IMG/VR virus record: IMGVR_UViG_3300023175_001596 | Coordinates: 1-35,661 of that record | Origin: a virus | DNA length: 35,661 bases | Reading direction: 5' to 3' (one strand) | Shown here: in pieces, positions 22,491 through 29,827 of the stretch | How positions within the stretch are numbered: position 1 is the stretch's first letter | Layout: each line of letters starts with the position of its first letter | Notes under the pieces: model-generated | What the model saw: the letters and a program-made list of their open reading frames with translations, nothing else | What the model was told of the DNA's origin: nothing | The model's database searches: none | Program-made: the position numbers and the translations under genes

Positions 22491-22703
22491 TTACTCATCG
22501 TATTCGAGGTCAGGTTCGTCCAAGTAGTAAGCAATTGCGTGATCCAAATAAGGACAGTTGCCTAATACAGTTTTTAACGTTGGATCATCTACCCCGTAGT
22601 CAGCACATAGTTCAACAAACTGTTCTGCTACAGCAGGTAGATTCTTTTTATCTAAATGATCTTTGAATAAAGTCCATGTATCAACAATGAGCTGTTCATT
22701 CAT
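22491..22703 (-). CDS. Small acidic protein between uvsX and uvsY
   Basis: A 70-residue acidic protein. TWTLFKDHLDKKNLPAVAEQ and FVELCADYGVDDPTL look like paired helices, and the tail YYLDEPDLEYDE is strongly acidic, like a single-stranded-DNA mimic or protein-interaction tail. Its ATG overlaps the end of uvsX by 8 nt. It is fixed between uvsX and uvsY here, so an accessory role in strand exchange is possible (inference). I do not have a name for it. Confidence 0.7.
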   Translation of the reverse strand: MNEQLIVDTWTLFKDHLDKKNLPAVAEQFVELCADYGVDDPTLKTVLGNCPYLDHAIAYYLDEPDLEYDE

Positions 22704-23763
22704 CTTGTGTTATCTCCTCTTGAGTTTCAACATATGGTATATTTAGCTCAAGAGGACGATTGGGTAGATCATTTATAATCATGTCTAGTCGCTCACCAGT
22801 CCATGCCTTGCGATACTCTTTATGCTCTACTCCTGCAGAGTCTGTGTAACGTAGTCTGTTGCCATCCTTTACAAGCAATCCTTTCTTCTCAAATAGATCC
22901 ACTAATCCACTATACGGATCCATTCCTGTCTCATACGGAATCTTAACTTGTACTCCTTCAAACGGTTTAGCATATCGTGTTTTCATAACTTTACAAGCAG
23001 CACGAATGCCATTTACATTTGAGGTTTTATTTCCATCCTCATCTTCTTTTAGCTTTAGCTTTTTCATCGCTACTACAATAGAAGAGGCGTAAATAAATCC
23101 TTGTCCGCCTGAAATTTTATCATCCGGATCAAACATATCCTGAGATGCATATGTATGATTAGTTGCTACAAGTCCTACGTTATGGCTACCAAACATATTG
23201 ACACAATTTCTTACTAGGGCTGTTAGTGCTTTAGGTTTCCTACCCATATCACCTTTTAGATCGCCTTTGCCAAACTGATCAACATCTGTTGGAGTTAGCA
23301 ACATACCTAGTGAGTCAATAACAAATAATACTTTGGGTTTGTCTTCTCCGTCTAGCTTTTTGAAGTCATCCATAAAGACAGAGATTGTTTTAGCTACATC
23401 ATCAATCATACTCATATTGAGTTTTAGCAGTTTGCTTTCGGATGTATCTACATTTAGATTGCGTAGCCATTCTTCGTCTAGTGCGTTCTCACTATCTACT
23501 AGCACAACGAAGATATCTTGTTCCTGTGCGGCTTTTACAATATTGCCAGCACAAATATAACTTTTACCAGCGCCTGACTCTCCTGCAAATACGCTCACTT
23601 TACCTAGAGGTATTCCTTTATAGAAGTCGCCGGATATCAAATAATTTAGTGCGTAGTTTCCTGTACTAACCCAATCAGTAGGATCATTAAATCCTGTACT
23701 CATACCTGAGATAGATTTAGTCAGTTCTTTGCGAAACTTTGATGGGTCAAAAGCCTTTGCCAT
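22696..23763 (-). CDS. uvsX: UvsX RecA-like recombinase
   Basis: A 355-residue RecA-family protein. Walker A GESGAGKS (61-68), VVLVDSENALDEEWL (catalytic Glu region), KVLFVIDSLGMLLTP (Walker B) and VGLVATNHTYASQ then ISGGQGFIYASSIVV (loop L2 and following helix) are all present. It forms filaments on single-stranded DNA for strand invasion, needed for recombination-dependent replication. AAGGA lies 6 nt before the ATG. Length is near T4 UvsX (391). The tRNA gene lies just upstream on the same strand. Confidence 0.95.
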   Translation of the reverse strand: MAKAFDPSKFRKELTKSISGMSTGFNDPTDWVSTGNYALNYLISGDFYKGIPLGKVSVFAGESGAGKSYICAGNIVKAAQEQDIFVVLVDSENALDEEWLRNLNVDTSESKLLKLNMSMIDDVAKTISVFMDDFKKLDGEDKPKVLFVIDSLGMLLTPTDVDQFGKGDLKGDMGRKPKALTALVRNCVNMFGSHNVGLVATNHTYASQDMFDPDDKISGGQGFIYASSIVVAMKKLKLKEDEDGNKTSNVNGIRAACKVMKTRYAKPFEGVQVKIPYETGMDPYSGLVDLFEKKGLLVKDGNRLRYTDSAGVEHKEYRKAWTGERLDMIINDLPNRPLELNIPYVETQEEITQDE

Positions 23764-23784
23764 TAAATTCCTTAAAGGGTGAGG

Positions 23785-23858
23785 TGGAGCCCCGTACTAG
23801 AATCGAACTAGTAACGGAAGATTACAAATCTACTGTTATACCATTTAACTAACGGGGC
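23785..23858 (-). tRNA. tRNA-Thr (anticodon UGU)
   Basis: On the minus strand a full cloverleaf can be drawn. Acceptor is GCCCCGT paired with ACGGGGC. D-stem is GTTA/TAAC with loop AATGGTA. Anticodon stem is GTAGA/TCTTC with one T-T mismatch and loop TTTGTAA (anticodon TGT). The variable loop is 4 nt, and the T-arm is ACTAG/CTAGT with loop TTCGATT. Base 73 is T and CCA is encoded. It reads the ACA Thr codon. It lies between gp32 and uvsX and would be cut from their transcript. Confidence 0.92.
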
Positions 23859-23867
23859 GCCAATATA

Positions 23868-24851
23868 TTAATCTTCAGACTTTTGTCTGTTACGGATCAT
23901 TGCTAAAATGTCATTAGCATCAGCTCCACCTTTAGCAGCATCGGCTGCCGCTTTGGGCTCGTCTGGCTCAAATGGTAGATCGTCGTCTTCTACCTTTTCT
24001 ACCTTAGCTTCTACCTTTGGAGCAGGTGCGGGAGCAGGAGCGGATTGTGGATCACCAGTCTTAGCTGCCAACCCAGCAGGGCGGAAGTAGCTACCCCACT
24101 TCTCTTCGTCATATGCCTCGCCATCGACAGATGCCTCAAACATTTCCTGCATAATCTTCAATTCTACATCTGTTGGCTTCTTTGGAAGGAAGTCATTCAG
24201 ATTGAACAAGCCGTTGTTATTCACAGCCTGCATTTCAGCATCGCCTAGTGGGCGTGTTCGTCGTGCCCAGCTGGATGTTGAGTAATCAGCGTATCCACCT
24301 TTGGAAGTCTTCTTCAGTCTAAAGTCCAAGCCTGATGTGTAATCAGTTGGCATCTCTTCCATGTCTGGATCCATAAGAGCATCCTTGACTAGGGTAAAGA
24401 TTTGTGGACCAAGTATAAAACGACGAATAAGATTCTCAGGTTTCGATTCTTCGTTCATTGGATCTTCTACTACAAATCCTTGAAACAAATAAGAACGCTT
24501 CTTCCAATACTTACGCCCCATTGACTCCATCTCCGGAGACTTGAACCAAGCACGAACTTCGTTCAAGATAGGGCAAGACTCTCCGTACATTTCCATACAA
24601 GGAATCTGTACCTGTACTGGCTTAGAGTCCGTTTGTCCTTTGATGCCACCTTCAAAAGGTAGTTTAATCATCAAACGTTCTCGCCAAAAGAAAGTGTTGT
24701 TTGTATCTGCGTCAGGTAGAAATCTCAATACCGCAGTCGTTCCTTCTGAAATATTCCAGAAGGGATAAATTGCGTTATCGCCGCCACCTTGTCCTGTTGA
24801 TTTGGATTCTTGTTCTTTGAGTTTTGCTCGGATTTCTGCTAAAGATGCCAT
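23868..24851 (-). CDS. gp32: gp32 single-stranded-DNA-binding protein
   Basis: A 327-residue SSB of the T4 gp32 type. The basic N-terminal head (about 1-20, MASLAEIRAKLKEQ) mediates cooperativity. The core OB-fold contains IYPFWNISEGTTAVLRFLP (28-46), then FFWRERLMIKLPF, and a partial zinc-knuckle C85-x7-C93 (PCMEMYGESCPI). SYLFQGFVVEDP and DFRLKKTSKGGYADY follow. The C-terminal tail is acidic (VEDDDLPFEPDEP), used to contact gp41, UvsY and others. The T4 zinc site uses three Cys and one His; only two Cys are evident here. AGGAGAATATT precedes the ATG. The leader may hold a regulatory pseudoknot. Confidence 0.93.
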   Translation of the reverse strand: MASLAEIRAKLKEQESKSTGQGGGDNAIYPFWNISEGTTAVLRFLPDADTNNTFFWRERLMIKLPFEGGIKGQTDSKPVQVQIPCMEMYGESCPILNEVRAWFKSPEMESMGRKYWKKRSYLFQGFVVEDPMNEESKPENLIRRFILGPQIFTLVKDALMDPDMEEMPTDYTSGLDFRLKKTSKGGYADYSTSSWARRTRPLGDAEMQAVNNNGLFNLNDFLPKKPTDVELKIMQEMFEASVDGEAYDEEKWGSYFRPAGLAAKTGDPQSAPAPAPAPKVEAKVEKVEDDDLPFEPDEPKAAADAAKGGADANDILAMIRNRQKSED

Positions 24852-24880
24852 AATATTCTCCTATAATAATAGCCTGTTAA

Positions 24881-24915
24881 ATATGCCTAAGTTGAGTTAA
24901 AAGTAGCATATACTT
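24881..24915 (-). promoter_or_regulatory. Possible H-type pseudoknot in the gp32 leader
   Basis: On the minus strand, AAGT(A) at 24911-24915 can pair with (T)ACTT at 24901-24905, and TATGC (24906-24910) with GCATA (24882-24886). These are interlocking stems in positions -64 to -30 from the gp32 ATG. T4 gene 32 has an autoregulatory pseudoknot at about -67 to -40. The stems are short and AT-rich. Confidence 0.4.
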
Positions 24916-24918
24916 CTT

Positions 24919-24947
24919 AGTATATACTATATTTTATCTAAAGTCAA
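24919..24947 (-). promoter_or_regulatory. Sigma-70-type promoter before gp32
   Basis: Minus strand TTGACT (24942-24947), 17-nt spacer, TATACT (24919-24924), followed by AAGAAGTAT, which resembles the GAAAGTAT after the other two promoters. It overlaps the end of the SGNH hydrolase gene. The expected start lies near 24912, giving a leader of about 60 nt before gp32. Confidence 0.65.
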
Positions 24948-25746
24948 GAGGAAATATTTCTTGCTTTAGAACCGTTGTGCTAAATGAACTAGCTTCAGTT
25001 TTATTTATCCATAATGACAGCGCATTATAAAAAAGATGATGATTTGTTTCTGACAGATGATTGGGGGAGAGATTTATCTCATGAGTGACGAAGAGTGAAT
25101 CAGTATATGGCATATTCATATAAGTCTCCAGACCAGGTCCTTGATTGACGCTCACATTATCAAATATATGTTCATTATTTGCTTTTAAAAACATGTCTGT
25201 ATAACTAGAAGACTCATTTAGTGGCAGTTGTGGAACTTGTATAACAAGAACCTTTTTAAATAATTTTCCTTGAGCAATTAATGTTTGTAAGTTTCGAATT
25301 TCATCTATTTCATCAACATTATAAGGAATTCGATGATGCCGAGCATATATCTTAGCCCATTTATACCAAGGTAAATATTTCTCTGCGTCTTTAATTTCAA
25401 TTATAGATTCCTCTCTAGTTCTATAAAACATATGTGCAAAATTACTAGCTTCACTAGCCTCAAATGGCTTAAAATCAAATCTATGAGCATAAGATAATAA
25501 AAAAATTAAATTTATATCTTTTAGCTGTTCAAGTTTTCGTTTATGTTTTATAATTTTCTTAAAAAGTTCATTCAGCATCCTTATGGGTGATGATCCACTA
25601 AGACAGTAATTTCTTACTTGATACTGATGGTTAAGTTGGTAGGTATATGTATATGGTATGTGGGAAAAGCATGGATCTCCAAAGCTATCTCCAAAGATCC
25701 AAACTTTTTCCCTTGTATCATCCTTCGTGGGAATGATTGTGATCAT
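24934..25746 (-). CDS. SGNH/GDSL-like hydrolase
   Basis: A 270-residue protein. VWIFGDSFGDPCF (15-27) holds the block I Gly-Asp-Ser. YCLSGSSPIRML (about 47-58) gives a block II Gly, INLIFLLSYAHRFD sits at block III, and a late NHLSETNHHLFYNAL supplies the block V His, although the usual D-x-x-H reads differently. The family hydrolyses esters on sugars, lipids or peptidoglycan. No signal peptide is seen, so it would act in the cytoplasm or in the particle. It overlaps the lipoprotein gene upstream by 29 nt. Phage members may trim acyl groups from surface glycans (inference). Confidence 0.7.
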   Translation of the reverse strand: MITIIPTKDDTREKVWIFGDSFGDPCFSHIPYTYTYQLNHQYQVRNYCLSGSSPIRMLNELFKKIIKHKRKLEQLKDINLIFLLSYAHRFDFKPFEASEASNFAHMFYRTREESIIEIKDAEKYLPWYKWAKIYARHHRIPYNVDEIDEIRNLQTLIAQGKLFKKVLVIQVPQLPLNESSSYTDMFLKANNEHIFDNVSVNQGPGLETYMNMPYTDSLFVTHEINLSPNHLSETNHHLFYNALSLWINKTEASSFSTTVLKQEIFPLDFR

Positions 25747-25966
25747 GGTATTGATCGTGCTTCTTCACTGACTGATGATGATGAGGTGCTGCCTCTGGTG
25801 CTTTGTTATGCTCGTGGTAGTCACAAATAACATCTGTGCCACGGGTATAGCAAATCTTATCGTGATCGTCGTGCTGCATGAAGTAAGGTCCTTCAACTGC
25901 AGGTTGAGGTGCTGTACAGCCTACTGCGATGAGTGCCACTGCGCTCAATGCCAAAAATAATTTCAT
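25718..25966 (-). CDS. His-rich lipoprotein
   Basis: An 82-residue protein with a clear lipoprotein signal, LSAVALIAVGC (Cys17 as the lipid site). The mature part is strongly His-rich: QHDDHDKICYT, then DYHEHNK, APHHHQSVKK and HDQYHDHNHSHEG. There is a Cys pair (C39 and C48). The pattern suggests metal binding, for instance zinc, copper or nickel, at the membrane surface (inference). A good AGGAGAAAC ribosome site and an AATAAATA box lie upstream. It overlaps the SGNH gene by 29 nt. No known phage family is recalled. Confidence 0.75.
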   Translation of the reverse strand: MKLFLALSAVALIAVGCTAPQPAVEGPYFMQHDDHDKICYTRGTDVICDYHEHNKAPEAAPHHHQSVKKHDQYHDHNHSHEG

Positions 25967-25987
25967 TGTTTCTCCTAAATTATATTT

Positions 25988-25995
25988 TATTTATT
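25988..25995 (-). promoter_or_regulatory. Candidate late promoter (AATAAATA)
   Basis: Minus-strand AATAAATA lies 21 nt before the His-rich lipoprotein ATG, one base from the T4 late box. TATAAT also occurs 3 nt further downstream (AAATATAATTTAGG), but without a -35 match. Confidence 0.35.
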
Positions 25996-26476
25996 ACCAA
26001 ACAGTGAACCACAGCATATTGTTGCCAATAGGTGATTCCATGTCAGTAAGTTCAACCACTCCCATTTTCATATCGGGGTGTGCCTCAAACAAAGCCAATT
26101 CATGATAAGATATCATTGGCTCATCCTTTAACTTTTCGTATAACTCCATTACTTCCATTGGACTGTCAGCAATGAACAGAGTAATATCAAGATCAGGATA
26201 GGTTGTAAATCTAACGCCATGCCGTTGTGCTATTTGTCTATCGTAGTAAATATTTTTCATTTCAGCTACGACATAATCAAATGAGAATGCATAGACGTCA
26301 TCTCGAGATGTATAAAAAACAGGATATTCTACACCACCTCGCATAATAGGCCTTTTGATGTCATGGAAGATTCTTCCATTACCTACATAGCCATTGTCGT
26401 GAATTTCAGCTGATGCTGTGCTTGTCATTATAACAGACATTACCAGTGCTACTAAAAGCCCGCTAATGTATTTCAT
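25994..26476 (-). CDS. Secreted protein of unknown function
   Basis: A 160-residue protein with a typical Sec signal: MKYISGLLVALVMSVIMTST then ASAEIH, with cleavage expected after ASA (about residue 23). The mature part, about 137 residues, includes YVGNGRIFHDIKRPIMRGG and DITLFIADSPMEVMELYEKL, then ELTDMESPIGNNMLWF. It has no cysteine and no clear catalytic pattern. It sits between two lipoprotein genes, which points to a periplasmic function during late infection (inference). Confidence 0.72.
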   Translation of the reverse strand: MKYISGLLVALVMSVIMTSTASAEIHDNGYVGNGRIFHDIKRPIMRGGVEYPVFYTSRDDVYAFSFDYVVAEMKNIYYDRQIAQRHGVRFTTYPDLDITLFIADSPMEVMELYEKLKDEPMISYHELALFEAHPDMKMGVVELTDMESPIGNNMLWFTVW

Positions 26477-26487
26477 TCAGTACTCCT

Positions 26488-26772
26488 CTACTTTATTTCC
26501 TCAACTATAGTTCTATCAACTGGAGTCTGAACATAACCTACTTCCTCACTCCAAAAATAATAGTAGCCTGTTGGTATTCCATTCTCTTTTTGTCCTGATG
26601 TTATTTTGCCATCTTTAATGGTCCATGTCTTAACTACCTTTCCCTCATCTATATATGAGACACGATAGTCTTGCCCTATAACATTATCAGCAGAACGAAA
26701 GAGTTTGTTTCTGGCTTCCTCGGTACAAGCAGATAAAAGTATCAATACAATCGTTATAATGATGACACGCAT
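26488..26772 (-). CDS. Small lipoprotein of unknown function
   Basis: From the ATG at 26772 the protein has 94 residues (a TTG seven codons upstream is also open). The signal MRVIIITIVLILLSAC gives a lipobox LLSAC with lipid Cys16. The mature part includes FRSADNVIGQDYRVSYIDEG, KVVKTWTIKDGKITSGQ and GYYYFWSEEVGYVQ, a short beta-rich domain. It follows the 477-residue gene by 17 nt and precedes the secreted protein gene by 11 nt. A role in blocking superinfection or in lysis (a spanin-like outer-membrane part) is possible, but no partner is visible. Confidence 0.7.
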   Translation of the reverse strand: MRVIIITIVLILLSACTEEARNKLFRSADNVIGQDYRVSYIDEGKVVKTWTIKDGKITSGQKENGIPTGYYYFWSEEVGYVQTPVDRTIVEEIK

Positions 26773-26789
26773 CAATTGAGCTAACCCTT

Positions 26790-28223
26790 TCAAGCCCCTA
26801 TTCCACTCAACCTAATAATATCATTCAATCCACCTGCAGAATCTTGTACAAACTCTCCACGTGATCTTGTGTGATATTCTTTGAACTTTTCGTTTATTGC
26901 TCTAATAAACTTATTAGCTCCTTCAACGTATTTTGGGCCATAGTCTTTTTCTACGGCTGTCAATACTGCTGTTTCGCCTTTAGGAAACTGTCCTGTTTCC
27001 TTATCATAGTAACCTAAAATAAATTCGGTTACGGGGATTTTCTTTTCTTCTCTATGATCCACTATCTCATCGTCGATAGGATTGAACTTGCTACCTTTGT
27101 GATGATGACGCTTTTTTAGATCTCGTAATTTTTCTTGTTGGACTGCATTATCAACTCTATGTTGTGCCCAAGCCTCAAATTTTTCTACTGGGGATGAAGA
27201 TTTTTTTGCTGCTCGATTTCTTTCTGTTGGTTCTTCTTTTACTAAATCGTCTGGACCAATTGACTCTAAAGGAGCCTCTGCTACTAGACGATAAAGGTAA
27301 GGGAATGCTTCTTTTAGCTCTTCATCAAATTGCTTTACAGTAAGTTGATCAATCCAATTTACAGAAATGTCCTCAGGAACTTCTGTAAGTTCCTCAGCTA
27401 CGAATTGTGATGTAATGTGCTTGTAGCTATACTCACGTTGTATTGATTCTAGTGTTCGTTTGATTGACTGGATACGTTCTTTTACAAGTCCGTGATAGTT
27501 TTTCATTCCCTCTGTAACTGCTTTAGATTTGCCTACATAAGTTTTAAACTTACCTAAAATACCAAGCTCTTCAGATAGTCCCGTAATGTGTTTTCCAAAA
27601 TCATCAAATGGATGCCCGCCTTCAGACATATGCCGTGCCATAGCTCGTGCACCGTTCAAATGCTTATATGGATATTTAAATCTTTCTCCATCAGCATTTT
27701 CAATATAAATGTTTTTGATGTTCTGTGTTCTTGAATTCATCAAATCTTGATTTACCTTGCGGGTGTGCTCTAGGTGGATACGTGATGTTCCAACATCTTG
27801 ATAGCTATCTCGAGCAGTCCCGTATAGTTTTGATTCTGTCATTGCTTGATCCCCAAAGTGTTGTGATGACATAAATTTATAATCGCGTTTGTCTAAGTTG
27901 CTCTTTGTAATGTTTCTCACATCAAAGTTCATTAGCCTTTTTCTAGCAAACTGTCGTAATTCTTTTAGAAAAGAATACCATCCTTTTTTTGTAGTAGAGG
28001 TTTGGTCCTCTAGAAAAGTTTCAGCGTACATTACATTCAAACCCTCTTGGCTCAGTTCAACATTTATTGATCCTGTTCCTGGTTTGAATTCAAAGTCAAA
28101 GTAGCGTCCTTCCTTAGGATTGTTTGTAACATTTCCTGATTCGTCACCAATAGTAACCTCAGGAAATCTTCCGCGGATTTTATTAAACAGCTCTTCGCCT
28201 ATAAAGTCAATATTCTTATCCAT
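26790..28223 (-). CDS. Late phage protein downstream of terminase, unknown
   Basis: From the ATG at 28223 it has 477 residues (a TTG at 28238 overlaps the terminase stop). The N-terminal third resembles a small nuclease- or protease-sized domain (EGRYFDFEFKPGTGSINVE). The middle is charged and helical (IQSIKRTLESIQREY). The C-terminal part has VTEFILGYYDKETGQFPKGE and ends NDIIRLSGIGA. That last motif recurs at both ends of the 29828-30847 protein. A GATAAATA box lies 5 nt before the ATG. It is probably a late head or packaging-related protein (inference). Confidence 0.65.
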   Translation of the reverse strand: MDKNIDFIGEELFNKIRGRFPEVTIGDESGNVTNNPKEGRYFDFEFKPGTGSINVELSQEGLNVMYAETFLEDQTSTTKKGWYSFLKELRQFARKRLMNFDVRNITKSNLDKRDYKFMSSQHFGDQAMTESKLYGTARDSYQDVGTSRIHLEHTRKVNQDLMNSRTQNIKNIYIENADGERFKYPYKHLNGARAMARHMSEGGHPFDDFGKHITGLSEELGILGKFKTYVGKSKAVTEGMKNYHGLVKERIQSIKRTLESIQREYSYKHITSQFVAEELTEVPEDISVNWIDQLTVKQFDEELKEAFPYLYRLVAEAPLESIGPDDLVKEEPTERNRAAKKSSSPVEKFEAWAQHRVDNAVQQEKLRDLKKRHHHKGSKFNPIDDEIVDHREEKKIPVTEFILGYYDKETGQFPKGETAVLTAVEKDYGPKYVEGANKFIRAINEKFKEYHTRSRGEFVQDSAGGLNDIIRLSGIGA

Positions 28224-28228
28224 AATTT

Positions 28229-28236
28229 TATTTATC
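28229..28236 (-). promoter_or_regulatory. Candidate late promoter (GATAAATA)
   Basis: Minus-strand GATAAATA overlaps the terminase stop codon and lies exactly 5 nt before the downstream ATG. That is the same distance as the TATAAATA before the 8080-8856 gene, again predicting a start of transcription at the start codon. Confidence 0.4.
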
Positions 28237-29815
28237 AATAATGATTAGATATAAAGATTGGCATTGGTGGTTCGTATTCGTCATCTTGCGTCAAACTCTT
28301 GAAAGAGTTATATATTCTAGGATCCCAATCTCGTAACACGCCAATCATTCGTATAGCCAGCAGCATGGCAGAAACCAAGTCATCTGTTTCCTCCATCTTA
28401 GCACTATAAGATGCACCGTTAGCTACAAAATTTTTCAGTTCTGATATCAATGCTGCTGAATTTATTTCTAGTTCGTAGTTCTCAATCATAGTTTTCATTT
28501 TACTACACGCATTGAGTTTAGAGCTATGTGTAGTGTTGAAGCCTTTCCTATACTTCCGCATATGTCCTTTGCGGATAGGCTCGCTCAAAAATAATCCAGG
28601 TATATGTTCTTCACCTAAGTCATTAATAACAATAAGTGCCGCCTCACCAATGGAATTATTTTCTACACTCCAATATAATGAATTTACATTGTCTAATTTA
28701 GATGCAATATGAATACACAAATCTTTTAGCAATCGTATTTGTCCAGGAATAGCAGTAGTGTTATGTCGCCACTCTGCTACCTGCTTCCAAGTAGGAACTT
28801 CTACAACTTGTATAGCAGCATAGTCACCACCAGTTCCCATAGCCGGGTCCAGTGCTACAACATATGTAGCCGCTGGATCTATTTTTCTATACCAGCGTAT
28901 CTGTCCCATGTTCATTATAATTTTGTTGCCTACCATCTCAGCTAAACGTATAGAGTTGATTAGTGTTTCATCATATACTAAGAACTCGCAGCCATATTCA
29001 CGTCTAAAACGCTCTTCACCAATACGTCCTAGTTCAGCCTCTTTCCATTTTTCATCTCTATCAGGATGCTCGTCCCAGCGGCAGGTAAAAGATTTAAATC
29101 CGTTTATACCTAAATCTTGTTCGTTGCCGTGCTCGTCAAACTTGTGTTCAGCTTGCTTCCAAATTGTAGCAAATGTATCTTCGTCTGAGTTTGGAGTAGA
29201 TGTAATAATGGCACGCCCACCAGTTGCTAGTGTAGGAGAGATAGAAGTCCAAAATTCTTCAGCTATGTTTGGAGCAACGAACGCAAACTCATCACAGTAT
29301 AGCAGTGATATGGACATACCTCTACCAGTGTTACCTGTAGTGGTTGCACTTACAATCCTGCTACCGTTTTCGAATTCAATGCTACCTTTATTGTAACTGA
29401 TTACACCTGCACGAATATGATCTGGACAACATTCATACACATAGCGAACTCTCTGCATAATCTCTTGAGCGCCTGTGTATTTGTGAGCAGCGATTAGAAT
29501 TGTTTGATCTGGATGAAACATAGCGTACCACATCAAATATATTGCCGCGCAGGTTGTTTTGCCTGTCTGGCGTGGTAGCATATTCACATTGAAGCGATGA
29601 TTGTGATATGTATCCATTAGTCTGACTTGATAGTCAAACGGATCAAATAACAATTTACCTTTGACAGGATGTTGTATGTAAGCGTAGTGTTTGGAAAAGT
29701 GCAAGTATCCTTCCTCAGGATCCATGCACTTCATTAATTCTTCTATTTGTTCATTGGTGTATTGTTCTTGCTGGTTAGCTTTTTTAGTTAATACCCCATC
29801 CAAAGATTTTGACAT
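28235..29815 (-). CDS. gp17: Terminase large subunit, T4 gp17
   Basis: A 526-residue DNA-packaging motor that sits on the portal, translocates DNA with ATP and cuts concatemers. The ATPase domain has Walker A PRQTGKTT (81-88), GRGMSISLLYCDEFAF with Walker B and catalytic Glu (CDEF at 174-177), and IITSTPN as the coupling motif. The nuclease domain has ALDPAMGTGGDYAA (321-334, Asp323 and Asp331) and a late EETDDLVSAMLLA acidic residue set. Length is slightly under T4 gp17 (610). No Shine-Dalgarno precedes the ATG; translation may couple to the gene upstream. Confidence 0.96.
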   Translation of the reverse strand: MSKSLDGVLTKKANQQEQYTNEQIEELMKCMDPEEGYLHFSKHYAYIQHPVKGKLLFDPFDYQVRLMDTYHNHRFNVNMLPRQTGKTTCAAIYLMWYAMFHPDQTILIAAHKYTGAQEIMQRVRYVYECCPDHIRAGVISYNKGSIEFENGSRIVSATTTGNTGRGMSISLLYCDEFAFVAPNIAEEFWTSISPTLATGGRAIITSTPNSDEDTFATIWKQAEHKFDEHGNEQDLGINGFKSFTCRWDEHPDRDEKWKEAELGRIGEERFRREYGCEFLVYDETLINSIRLAEMVGNKIIMNMGQIRWYRKIDPAATYVVALDPAMGTGGDYAAIQVVEVPTWKQVAEWRHNTTAIPGQIRLLKDLCIHIASKLDNVNSLYWSVENNSIGEAALIVINDLGEEHIPGLFLSEPIRKGHMRKYRKGFNTTHSSKLNACSKMKTMIENYELEINSAALISELKNFVANGASYSAKMEETDDLVSAMLLAIRMIGVLRDWDPRIYNSFKSLTQDDEYEPPMPIFISNHY

Positions 29816-29827
29816 TGTTCTATATTT

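Noticed and set aside
24951-25010. GATAAATA on the minus strand within the SGNH hydrolase gene as a late promoter
   Set aside because: It is inside the coding region and is not close to the start of any gene.
26400-26440. TATAAT on the minus strand inside the secreted-protein gene as a promoter
   Set aside because: No -35 box lies 16-18 nt upstream and it falls within the signal-peptide coding sequence.
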